Position numbers and translations under genes: made by a program
Assembly: GCA_051005695.1 (NCBI GenBank)
Contig: JBPCJC010000045.1
Span: 13,198-77,197 of the forward strand
Reading direction: 5' to 3'
Origin: JACCTI01 sp051005695
Lineage (GTDB): Bacteria > Verrucomicrobiota > Verrucomicrobiia > Chthoniobacterales > UBA10450
Length of the DNA stretch: 64,000 nt
Shown: positions 27,517 through 35,619 of the stretch, one piece after another
Layout: every line of letters begins with the position of its first letter
Numbering within the stretch: the first letter of the stretch is position 1
Notes under the pieces: generated by a model
Told to the model about the DNA's origin: nothing
What the model saw: the letters and a program-made list of their open reading frames with translations, nothing else
The model's database searches: none

Positions 27517-28359
27517 GTGAAAATTTCTGTGATAACCGCGACGAAAAACAGGGCAGAGCTTCTTTCACATTGCATCGAGAGCGTGGCCGCGCAGTCGTAT
27601 CAAGAGAAGGAGCACATTGTGATCGATGGCGGTTCCACCGACGGAACGGTTGGGCTTCTGCGAGGGGCCGAGGCGCGTTACCCGCACTTGCGCTGGATAT
27701 CCGAGCCTGACAACGGCATTTCCGACGCGCTCAACAAGGGGCTCCAGTTGGCCTCAGGGGATCTCGTGGGCGTGATCGGCGATGATGATTCTTACGAAGC
27801 GAATGCTTTCGAAACGGTGGCTCAGGCGGCGGCGACGGCCCCGAACGCCGGCATTATGGCGGGCCACTGTCGCCTGATCCGGAACGACGGGTTTGTAGTG
27901 GGAGTCGCCAGGGCGTCCTATACTAACCGAAAGGATCTTCTAGAATGCTGGTCGTACTGGGGCAACCGCGTGTTCATACCGGCGCCGGCCTCCTTTATTT
28001 CGCGTGCCGCGCTGGCAAAGGTGGGAGGCTTCGAGGAGCGGGATCGATACGCGATGGATTATCGACATTGGATTAAGCTGACGGAACACTTCCAGGTCTG
28101 TGTGGTCGATCACGTGCTGGCAAACTTCCGCCAAGACGAAGGGAGTATTTCCTTTTCACTAGTTGAAAAGCAGTGGAAAGAGACAATCGCCATTAGCAAG
28201 GATTACTGGGGATCATTCCTGAGCTGGGGATTCTACCGCTTTTTAACGTCGTATTGGCGTTTCCAGCTTGGCAAAGAAGTAACCATGTTAAGACTGCGCT
28301 TGCCGCGGACATATCTGCGTCGACGACTTAGACGGCTTCTGAGTGAACATTATCCCTAG
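27517..28359 (+). CDS. Glycosyltransferase family 2
   Basis: About 280 residues from GTG 27517: KISVITATKNRAELLSHCIE, HIVIDGGSTDGTVGLL, WISEPDNGISDALNKGL and the metal loop LVGVIGDDDSYEANAF near residue 85 mark the WcaA-like GT2 group. The frame is open to 27331, but those ~60 extra residues lie before the conserved start and look non-coding. It probably transfers a hexose or amino sugar. Confidence 0.87.
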   Translation: MKISVITATKNRAELLSHCIESVAAQSYQEKEHIVIDGGSTDGTVGLLRGAEARYPHLRWISEPDNGISDALNKGLQLASGDLVGVIGDDDSYEANAFETVAQAAATAPNAGIMAGHCRLIRNDGFVVGVARASYTNRKDLLECWSYWGNRVFIPAPASFISRAALAKVGGFEERDRYAMDYRHWIKLTEHFQVCVVDHVLANFRQDEGSISFSLVEKQWKETIAISKDYWGSFLSWGFYRFLTSYWRFQLGKEVTMLRLRLPRTYLRRRLRRLLSEHYP

Positions 28360-28485
28360 CCCACTCAGAGGAGAGGACGAAAGTAGTTTTCTCTTAAAGA
28401 ATCTGCGGAGCGCTTTTAAGTCGGGTTTGCATCTGAGAGGTTAGGCTTTCTGCATTGTGCACTTCGAGATTCCGGAACTAGTGAA

Positions 28486-29661
28486 ATGAAGGAAGTAGAA
28501 GCCTATAGTGACGCATCACCCGGTAGTACAGAACCGGCTGTGCGTCCTATTGCCTTTTATCTCCCCCAGTTTCATCCTATCCCAGAAAATGACGAATGGT
28601 GGGGGAAAGGCTTCACGGAATGGACGAATGTCGCAAAGGCGAAAGCACTTTTCAAAGGCCATTATCAGCCTCGTCTTCCTGGGGAGCTGGGTTTCTATGA
28701 TTTACGGGTTCCGGAAGCGCGGGAAGCGCAGGCCAATCTGGCGCGTGAATATGGAATCGAGGCATTCTGTTATTGGCATTACTGGTTTGCAGGGAAGCGC
28801 CTGCTTGAGCGCCCTTTTCAAGAAGTTCTGGAGTCGGGCAAGCCCGATTTCCCCTTTTGCTTGGCTTGGGCTAACGAGACGTGGTCGGGGATCTGGCATG
28901 GCTCGCCGGGCCGGATTCTTCAAGAGCAAACCTATCCCGGCGAAGAGGACCACCGGAAGCACTTCGCCTATCTGCTGAAAGCTTTCAAAGACGCGCGCTA
29001 CGTCCGAGTAAAGGGGAAGCCCCTCTTCGTAATTTACCGCCCGCGTAAAGTTCCTAACGTTCGCCAAGTGTTGGAACTATGGCGCAATCTCGCAGCCGAT
29101 GCCGGGCTGGCCGGCCTCTACTTGGTAGCTGTCGCAGTCGGCGACGATACTTCCTCGAGCTATCGAGCGGATGGGTTCGATGGTGTCACTGCGTCCGGTT
29201 TGACGAGGGCGATAAGGTCGCCCCACCTACTTGTATGGGGACGTCTACTCAAGCGGCGCCCCCGGCTCCGCAGTCTGTTTAATCGATTATTTCCGATGCC
29301 GCAGCACGTTTACCGTTACGAAAGTGTCTGGCGTGAGCTCGCGGTTGATCGCCGTTTTGACGTCTCCTATCACCCTTCAGTCATGGCGAATTGGGACAAC
29401 ACTCCGCGTAGCGGAACCCGCGGATGGGTCCTGCATGATTCAGCGCCCGACTTATTTCGCCGGCATCTGCAACACGCGATCGATCTGGTGGAAACGCGGA
29501 GCGGCGAAGAGAAGATTATTTTCCTGAAGTCATGGAACGAATGGGCCGAAGGAAATTATCTGGAACCTGATCGACGGTACGGCCGGCAGTACCTCGAGGT
29601 GATCAGGGATACTTTGGCTGCAGGCGACCATGTCCCTGTGGAAGCGCCAACTGGCCCATGA
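28486..29661 (+). CDS. WbsX-like (GT99/GH99-like) glycan protein, copy 1
   Basis: A 391-residue WbsX-family protein. Characteristic blocks in order: RPIAFYLPQFHPIPENDEWW, KGFTEWTNVAKAKALF, GIEAFCYWHYWFAGKRLL, FPFCLAWANETWSG and, near the C-terminus, NWDNTPRSGTRGWV and IIFLKSWNEWAEGNYLEPD. The family is found in O-antigen and capsule clusters and is annotated as glycosyltransferase or GH99-like; its reaction is not well defined. It is paralogous to the gene at 30620. It overlaps the next GT2 by ATGA. Confidence 0.87.
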   Translation: MKEVEAYSDASPGSTEPAVRPIAFYLPQFHPIPENDEWWGKGFTEWTNVAKAKALFKGHYQPRLPGELGFYDLRVPEAREAQANLAREYGIEAFCYWHYWFAGKRLLERPFQEVLESGKPDFPFCLAWANETWSGIWHGSPGRILQEQTYPGEEDHRKHFAYLLKAFKDARYVRVKGKPLFVIYRPRKVPNVRQVLELWRNLAADAGLAGLYLVAVAVGDDTSSSYRADGFDGVTASGLTRAIRSPHLLVWGRLLKRRPRLRSLFNRLFPMPQHVYRYESVWRELAVDRRFDVSYHPSVMANWDNTPRSGTRGWVLHDSAPDLFRRHLQHAIDLVETRSGEEKIIFLKSWNEWAEGNYLEPDRRYGRQYLEVIRDTLAAGDHVPVEAPTGP

Positions 29662-30623
29662 CCCCGTTGGTTAGCGTAGTGGTACCGTGTTACAACCAGG
29701 GACGATACTTACGAGAGAGCATCGGCAGCTTGCGGGCGCAGTCACTCCGCGATTGGGAGTGCATAGTGGTGGACGACGGGTCATCGGACAATAGTCAAGA
29801 GATCGCGCGCGGCTTGGCGGAGGAGGATGAGCGAGTGCGCGTTTTCGCTCAAGAAAACCGCGGACCTTCCGCCGCTCGAAATCGTGGCGTAGCCGAAGCT
29901 CGGGGTCGTTACTTGCAGTTTTTGGACGCGGACGATTTGCTCGAGCCGGACAAGCTTCAAGTCCATGTCGCCTATCTGGAGTCGACCGAGGGCGTAAGCA
30001 TCGTTTATGGCGATGTGCGCTATTTTACCGACGAGTATCCGGACGATTACTTTTTTGGCATTTGGGGAGAGACCGGACCGTGGGTGACAAATTTGGCTGC
30101 CTTAGGCGAGCCGCTCTTGGAGAAGGTACTATCGCGAAATATTATGGCGATGAACTGCCCCATTTTCCCGCGATCGGTGCTCGAACGAATCGGACCTTTT
30201 AGCGTATCCGTGCTCGGTTGTGAGGATTGGGAGTATTGGATTCGGTGCGCCGCGAATGGAGAGCGGTTTCACTATCTCGAAGGTCCGAATACTCTGGCGC
30301 TTGTCCGAAGCCATGCGACGAGCACGAGCCGCGATCTCAGTCGTATGCTAGACGGTGAGTGTCGCTTTCGCGTGAAGGTTGGTTATCTCCTGCGCGGGAA
30401 CCATTTCCTACGCCTGCAAAACTTTGAGAAGGCAGCCAACCGCTTGGGCGAATTGAATCCACCAGACTACCATCGGCGGCTGTGGGAGCTTGCCAACGCT
30501 AATGCGACGGCACGGGTTTACACTTACGCCTTCCTGCGCATGCTGGATCGAGGAGACAAGCTTCGGGCGGTTGCGCGTTCGTTGCGGGTAGGGCTAGGTA
30601 TTTCGTCCAAGGGGGTTACTTGA
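29658..30623 (+). CDS. Glycosyltransferase family 2
   Basis: A 321-residue GT-A protein: PLVSVVVPCYNQGRYLRESI, CIVVDDGSSDNSQEIARGL, GPSAARNRGVAEARGRYLQF and LDADDLLEPDKLQVHV with the metal-binding DxDD. It is embedded between two WbsX genes, with 4-base overlaps on both sides (ATGA upstream, TTGA downstream). All three are thus translationally coupled and probably act on consecutive sugars. Confidence 0.9.
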   Translation: MTPLVSVVVPCYNQGRYLRESIGSLRAQSLRDWECIVVDDGSSDNSQEIARGLAEEDERVRVFAQENRGPSAARNRGVAEARGRYLQFLDADDLLEPDKLQVHVAYLESTEGVSIVYGDVRYFTDEYPDDYFFGIWGETGPWVTNLAALGEPLLEKVLSRNIMAMNCPIFPRSVLERIGPFSVSVLGCEDWEYWIRCAANGERFHYLEGPNTLALVRSHATSTSRDLSRMLDGECRFRVKVGYLLRGNHFLRLQNFEKAANRLGELNPPDYHRRLWELANANATARVYTYAFLRMLDRGDKLRAVARSLRVGLGISSKGVT

Positions 30624-31882
30624 CGAGAGAGCCAGAAAGTAGTCTCTCCCGGCAGTGCAAGGCGCGTGCGATCGCGTTTTATCTGCCGCAGTTTCATCCT
30701 ATCCCGGAGAACGATAGCTGGTGGGGCGCTGGATTCACGGAGTGGACCAATGTGGCGAAAGCGAAGCCGATATTTCGTAGGCACCATCAACCTAGAACGC
30801 CGAGCGAGCTAGGCTTCTATGATTTACGCTTGCCCGAAACACGCGCGGCGCAGGCTGAGTTGGCGCAGGAGGCAGGCATTGAAGGGTTTTGTTACTGGCA
30901 TTATTGGTTTGCGGGCAAGCGGCTTCTCGAGCGGCCTTTCAATGAGGTTCTGGCAAGTGGTGAGCCAGATTTCCCGTTTTGCCTGGCTTGGGCGAACCAG
31001 ACTTGGTCGGGTATCTGGCATGGGGCTCCGAATCGCATCTTAATCGAACAGTCCTATCCCGGGCCTGAGGATCACGAACGACATTTCGAGACGCTCCTGC
31101 CGGCCTTTCGCGATTCGCGTTATATCTGCGTTCGTAACCGACCGCTTTTCCTGATTCATCGGCCGACGGAGTTTCCTGACTTACCCGCGTTCATTGAACA
31201 ATGGCAGAAGCTCGCGCAACAGGCCGGCTTGGAAGGAATTCATTTCGTGGCTCATCTTCTCCCGCAAGATGAGTGCGATTGGGAGAAAGCGGGTTTTGCG
31301 GGAGCGACGAGCGTCGCCGCCTTGAAGGTCTCGTCGATGAGTATCGTGAAATTGATCAAACGTCGCGCGGCGGAGATGGTGCGGGGGCGGGGCGAAGGTG
31401 TCAGCCTTGGAGAACACGTCTGTGCGGTCGGGCGCATTCTGCATTACACCGTGCGCCGAGTCTGGGAAAAAATCACGGGAATGACGCGGCCAATTTACCA
31501 CTACAAAGATGCCATGTTGTTTTTCCTCGATGGGGTGCGTCACCGGGCCAATTCCTATCCCTGTCTGGTGCCGAACTGGGACAACTCACCGCGCTCCGGG
31601 CTGCGCGGCCAGGTGATCATCGGTTCGACGCCGGCGCTCTTCGCGCGCCATGTGCGTGCGGCAGTCCAGTTAGTCCGCGAGCGCGCCTTCGAGGATCGGA
31701 TCCTCTTTGTGAAATCGTGGAATGAATGGGCTGAAGGAAATTATCTCGAGCCGGATTTGAAATTTGGCCGGCAATACTTGGAGGCGTTGCGCGGCGAGTT
31801 GTTAGGCAGCGAGGCCGATCGGGAGGCTGCGGAAAATTCCGCCGCCACTTCGATTGCGCCCGAGCTTAGCTGCACTCGTTAG
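30620..31882 (+). CDS. WbsX-like (GT99/GH99-like) glycan protein, copy 2
   Basis: A 420-residue paralogue of the protein at 28486, with the same blocks: AIAFYLPQFHPIPENDSWWG, GFTEWTNVAKAKPIF, GIEGFCYWHYWFAGKRLL, FPFCLAWANQTWSG, NWDNSPRSGLRGQV and ILFVKSWNEWAEGNYLEPD. It has an extra basic ~30-residue insert near residue 240 (SIVKLIKRRAAEMVRGRG). The start is TTG 30620 overlapping the GT2 stop. GTTAGGC words occur at 31801 and just before the stop at 31876, where the motif-free island ends. Confidence 0.87.
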   Translation: MTREPESSLSRQCKARAIAFYLPQFHPIPENDSWWGAGFTEWTNVAKAKPIFRRHHQPRTPSELGFYDLRLPETRAAQAELAQEAGIEGFCYWHYWFAGKRLLERPFNEVLASGEPDFPFCLAWANQTWSGIWHGAPNRILIEQSYPGPEDHERHFETLLPAFRDSRYICVRNRPLFLIHRPTEFPDLPAFIEQWQKLAQQAGLEGIHFVAHLLPQDECDWEKAGFAGATSVAALKVSSMSIVKLIKRRAAEMVRGRGEGVSLGEHVCAVGRILHYTVRRVWEKITGMTRPIYHYKDAMLFFLDGVRHRANSYPCLVPNWDNSPRSGLRGQVIIGSTPALFARHVRAAVQLVRERAFEDRILFVKSWNEWAEGNYLEPDLKFGRQYLEALRGELLGSEADREAAENSAATSIAPELSCTR

Positions 31883-31904
31883 GCAAATTCTCCTGGAGCG
31901 AACT

Positions 31905-32567
31905 TTGGCGACACGAGCTCTGGGCGGCCTTCTCAATCGGCGTGAACGCTGGGGCCTTTCGTGGCTGGGCTGGCTGGTTTTGATCTGCCTGCCGCTGGCT
32001 CTCGCGGTCTGGATCTTTTTCACGATCGAGCCTTTCCTTTCCGTGACCGCGCGCGTGCCCGCGCAGGTGCTGGTGATGGAGGGTTGGATCCCGCATTACG
32101 CCATCCGCGCGACCGCGGAAGAATTTCGCGCCGGTTCGTACGAGAAAGTTTTCACGACCGGCGGGCCGATTACCGGGATGGGCGGTTACACGAATGATTA
32201 CAACACCGCGGCCAATCTCGGCGCGGGCCGGTTACGGGTGGAAGGTTTGCCGGCAGATCTCGTGCAGATGGTGCCGTCGCGCGAGAGCGGAAAGGATCGC
32301 ACGTATGCCTCGGCGGTGGCGCTGCGGGAATGGTTTCGCGAAAACGGTGTGGCGGTGCGCAGTTTCAATATCGTGACCGAAAATGCGCATGCTCGGCGGA
32401 CGCGGATGCTTTTCGAAAAGGCCTTCGGCAAAGACTGGAAGATCGGGGTGATCGCGGTGGCGAATCCCGATTATCCGGCGCGGGATTGGTGGCGTTACAG
32501 CGAAGGGGTGCGTGACGTGCTCGGTGAAACAATTGCTTACCTCTACGCGAGGCTTGTGTTCCACTGA
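31905..32567 (+). CDS. YdcF/ElyC-like (DUF218) membrane protein
   Basis: About 220 residues. One N-terminal membrane helix (LGWLVLICLPLALAVWIFF) is followed by a DUF218 domain: VLVMEGWIPHYAIRATAEEF, VFTTGGPITGMG, SGKDRTYASAVALREWF and FNIVTENAHARRTRMLFEKA. Members act in envelope and exopolysaccharide biology, with unknown chemistry. TTG 31905 has a GGAG six bases upstream and avoids overlap; TTG 31854 would overlap the WbsX gene by 29 bases. It stands at the head of the exosortase block. Confidence 0.75.
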   Translation: MATRALGGLLNRRERWGLSWLGWLVLICLPLALAVWIFFTIEPFLSVTARVPAQVLVMEGWIPHYAIRATAEEFRAGSYEKVFTTGGPITGMGGYTNDYNTAANLGAGRLRVEGLPADLVQMVPSRESGKDRTYASAVALREWFRENGVAVRSFNIVTENAHARRTRMLFEKAFGKDWKIGVIAVANPDYPARDWWRYSEGVRDVLGETIAYLYARLVFH

Positions 32568-32628
32568 GCAGGGGAAGGCAAGGCGCACGTTCGACGTTTT
32601 TGCCTAACGAGTCTGATTTTTTATCTGC

Positions 32629-33915
32629 ATGAAAATTTGTGTTGTTGGGTTGGGTTATGTCGGTTTGCCGCTGGCGATTCAATTTGCCAAGTGCGGCGTG
32701 GAAGTGATCGGGCTCGATATCGATCAGACCAAGGTCGATGAGGTCAACGCCGGCCGGAGTTACATCAAACACATCGCCGCGGAGACGATCGCGGAAGCTT
32801 TGCGCGCGAAAAAGCTCTGGGCCTCCGCGGATTTTTCCGTGATCTCGCAAGCGGACGCGGTCATCATTTGTGTGCCGACGCCGCTGAACAAAAATCGCGA
32901 GCCGGACATCTCGTTCATTCTCGATACCGGGATGCGAATCGCGCCGTACCTGGCCAAAGGGGCGCTGGTGGTTTTGGAATCGACGACCTATCCGGGCACG
33001 ACTGACGGCGAGTTGCGCCGGGTCTTGGAGGAGGGGACGAAGATGGCCGCGGGGGTGGATTTTCACCTCGCGTTTTCGCCGGAGCGCGAAGATCCGGGAA
33101 ACCCGAAAAGCGTGGTCGCGTCGATCCCGAAAGTGGTCGGAGGACTGACGCCGGAATGTTTGCAGAGGGCGGTCGAGCTTTACTCAAAAGCGATCGACCG
33201 GCTGGTGCCGGTTTCGTCCTGCCGGGTAGCGGAAGCGGCCAAACTCCTGGAAAATATTTTTCGAAGCGTCAACATCGCGTTGGTTAACGAGTTAAAGCTC
33301 GTTTATGGCGCGATGGGGATCGACGTCTGGGAAGTGATCGAGGCGGCGAAAACGAAACCGTTTGGTTACATGGCTTTTTATCCGGGGCCGGGGCTCGGCG
33401 GGCACTGCATTCCGATCGATCCTTTTTATCTCACCTGGAAAGCGCGCGAGTACGGGCAGAATACGCGCTTCATCGAGCTCGCGGGCGAGATCAATACCGC
33501 GATGCCGGAACATGTCGTTAGGCGCGTGGCCGATGCCTTGAACGACAAGAGCAAGGCGATTCGCGGGAGCCGCATTTTGATTCTCGGCTTGGCTTACAAA
33601 CCGAACGTCGACGACGAGCGCGAATCGCCCAGCTATGTCTTGATGAACATTCTCGCGGAGCGCGGCGCGGAAGTGGAATATCACGATCCGTTTGTTCCGG
33701 TAATCAAGCCGACGCGCGAGCATGCGCATTGGGCTGGGAAGAAATCTGTCGCGTGGGAGCGATCGGTCATCACGGGTTTCGATCTGGTGTTGATCGCGAC
33801 CAATCACGCGAACGTGAATTACGCGGAACTAGGCGAGTGGGCTGGTTGCATCGTCGATACGCGGAACGCGATGGCGAAAGTTCCGACACCAGCGGGCAAA
33901 GTGACCAAGGCTTGA
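32629..33915 (+). CDS. Nucleotide-sugar dehydrogenase (UDP-GlcNAc/UDP-ManNAc 6-dehydrogenase type)
   Basis: A 428-residue three-domain enzyme: NAD-binding start MKICVVGLGYVGLPLAIQF, VVLESTTYPGTTDGEL, the FSPEREDPGN block, central helix domain KLLENIFRSVNIALVNE, and the catalytic Cys in PGPGLGGHCIPIDPFYL near residue 265. The C-terminal domain has GLAYKPNVDDERESPS. It oxidises C6 of a UDP-sugar to a uronate with two NAD+. The sequence favours the WbpA/WecC branch over UDP-glucose, but that needs a tree. It overlaps the exosortase start by one base. TCGTTAGGC lies at 33515. Confidence 0.9.
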   Translation: MKICVVGLGYVGLPLAIQFAKCGVEVIGLDIDQTKVDEVNAGRSYIKHIAAETIAEALRAKKLWASADFSVISQADAVIICVPTPLNKNREPDISFILDTGMRIAPYLAKGALVVLESTTYPGTTDGELRRVLEEGTKMAAGVDFHLAFSPEREDPGNPKSVVASIPKVVGGLTPECLQRAVELYSKAIDRLVPVSSCRVAEAAKLLENIFRSVNIALVNELKLVYGAMGIDVWEVIEAAKTKPFGYMAFYPGPGLGGHCIPIDPFYLTWKAREYGQNTRFIELAGEINTAMPEHVVRRVADALNDKSKAIRGSRILILGLAYKPNVDDERESPSYVLMNILAERGAEVEYHDPFVPVIKPTREHAHWAGKKSVAWERSVITGFDLVLIATNHANVNYAELGEWAGCIVDTRNAMAKVPTPAGKVTKA

Positions 33916-34856
33916 TGAGCGAAGGTAACCAGGTGAGTGCGTCGCCAAGGGCGGGAGCCCGGCGGCTAACGATTGCGTTCGCGGCGACCGCGGCGCTGAT
34001 CGTGGCGTTTCTGAAGCCGCTCTACGCGCTGGTGCTTTACGCAGCCGGCAGCGACGTGCATTCGCACATTCTGCTTGTGCCGATCATCTCGGCTTACCTA
34101 ATTTATTTGCTCGCCGGACAACTTCCGAGACCGGGGCGGCCGGTAGTTTTGGGGGCGCTCGGCTGCGGACTGTGCGCGCTCTTGGCGTTCGCTTGCACGA
34201 TGGAGTCGTTAGGCATTTTCAGCGGCTTGAGTCTGAACGATCACCTTACTTTCACTACCCTCAGTTTTGTTGGTTCGCTGGCCGCTATGGGCTTCCTAGT
34301 CCTCGGCGGAAAATGGATGGCCGCAGCGGCCTTTCCGATGAGCTTTTTGTTTTTCATGGTGCCACTGCCGGATGCCGTGGTCACGGCGCTGGAGACAGCT
34401 TCGAAGTATGCCTCCGCGGAAGCGGCGAGCTGGTTCTTTGATCTCGCGGGCGTGCCGTATGTGCGCGATAGCCTGCTCTTCGGACTGCCCGGAATCACAA
34501 TCGAAGTCGCGCAGGAATGCAGCGGGATTCGTTCGAGTCTCGTCCTGATCATCACCAGCCTGCTCGCCGCCTATCTGTTTCTGCGCAGTCCATGGCGGAG
34601 ATTTCTGCTAGTCGCTTTTGTCATCCCACTGGGCGTGCTCCGAAATGGTTTCCGGATCGCGACGATCGGCTGGCTTTGCGTGCATCGCGGGCCGCACATG
34701 ATTCACAGCCCGATCCACAAACAGGGTGGCCCGATTTTTTTCGCGCTCTCGCTGATTCCACTTTTTTTGTTTCTCTGGTGGCTGCGAAGGAACGAGCAAA
34801 CGCGGCCGCGGAGGGCAGTCGCGGAGATCTCCGAGCCGATTTCGCAGCAGCCGTGA
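33915..34856 (+). CDS. Exosortase
   Basis: A 313-residue polytopic membrane protein. The catalytic residues of exosortases are present: Cys202 in VAQECSGIRSS, Arg243/Arg247 in VLRNGFRIATIG and His264 in HMIHSPIH. It recognises the C-terminal tail of PEP-CTERM-type proteins, cuts it and transfers the protein, probably to a cell-surface glycan. No EpsI domain is fused. I start it at ATG 33915, which overlaps the dehydrogenase stop (TGATG); the frame is open upstream but antisense to nothing known. The likely substrate is at 42749. Confidence 0.92.
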   Translation: MSEGNQVSASPRAGARRLTIAFAATAALIVAFLKPLYALVLYAAGSDVHSHILLVPIISAYLIYLLAGQLPRPGRPVVLGALGCGLCALLAFACTMESLGIFSGLSLNDHLTFTTLSFVGSLAAMGFLVLGGKWMAAAAFPMSFLFFMVPLPDAVVTALETASKYASAEAASWFFDLAGVPYVRDSLLFGLPGITIEVAQECSGIRSSLVLIITSLLAAYLFLRSPWRRFLLVAFVIPLGVLRNGFRIATIGWLCVHRGPHMIHSPIHKQGGPIFFALSLIPLFLFLWWLRRNEQTRPRRAVAEISEPISQQP

Positions 34857-34895
34857 AAGAGAAGCAGAAGCTTCCCTTCTAATTATAAATCCTTT

Positions 34896-35561
34896 ATGGC
34901 AAACTCCTCCGATATGGATCGACGTTCGACTTCGGTTGCTTGGGCAGTTTCAGGTTTGAAGCCAGGTGCTTCATTTGGCCCGTGGATTGCGCTGATTCTT
35001 CTCGCACTCTTCGCGCTTGGCAGTTGCCAGACGGTGGAGCGCGGACCAGTCGGCGAACAAGTCATGCCGACGACGCCGGTGGTGCTGACTTCGGGTGACG
35101 TCGTGCGCGTGACTTTCACGACCGCACCGGAGTTGAACCAATCGCAGAAAATTCGTTCGGATGGAAAAATCAGCCTCCCACAAGTGGGCGAAGTGACGGC
35201 TGCCGGCCGCACCCCGATGGCGCTGCAAAACGAGCTCTCTTCGCTCTTCAAATCACAGCTGAAAAATACCGATGTCCTGGTCTCGCTGGAAAGCGCGGCC
35301 ATCCAGGTTTATCTCTCCGGCTCGGTGCATTCGCCGGGTAAACTGCAGTTCGATCGTCCAACCACAATCCTGCAAGCGATCATGGAAGCGGGCGGCCCGG
35401 ACCAGTTTGGCAACTTGCGAAAAGTGCACCTGATTCGCATGGCTAACGGAATCCAGCGCACCCAGATTCTTAATCTCAAGCCGACCCTGTCGGGTGAATC
35501 GACGCGACCGTTTTACGTCAAGAACGGCGACATCATTTCGGTCCCGCAGACCGCCTTCTAG
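34896..35561 (+). CDS. Polysaccharide export lipoprotein (Wza/SLBB family)
   Basis: A 221-residue outer-membrane export protein. A lipobox (LALFALGSC, Cys44) follows a hydrophobic helix. The Poly_export segment is SGDVVRVTFTTAPELNQSQ with KIRSDGKISLPQVGEVTAAG, followed by an SLBB-like domain (IQVYLSGSVHSPGKLQFDRP) and ending KNGDIISVPQTAF. It would form the periplasmic and outer-membrane gate for exopolysaccharide. No Wzc kinase is in the window. It follows the exosortase by 39 bases. Confidence 0.88.
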   Translation: MANSSDMDRRSTSVAWAVSGLKPGASFGPWIALILLALFALGSCQTVERGPVGEQVMPTTPVVLTSGDVVRVTFTTAPELNQSQKIRSDGKISLPQVGEVTAAGRTPMALQNELSSLFKSQLKNTDVLVSLESAAIQVYLSGSVHSPGKLQFDRPTTILQAIMEAGGPDQFGNLRKVHLIRMANGIQRTQILNLKPTLSGESTRPFYVKNGDIISVPQTAF

Positions 35562-35619
35562 CAAAACTCTTGCGGTTGCCTAACGAGTGGTGGAGCGCGA
35601 AAGGGCGCGCGCGTTTTCC

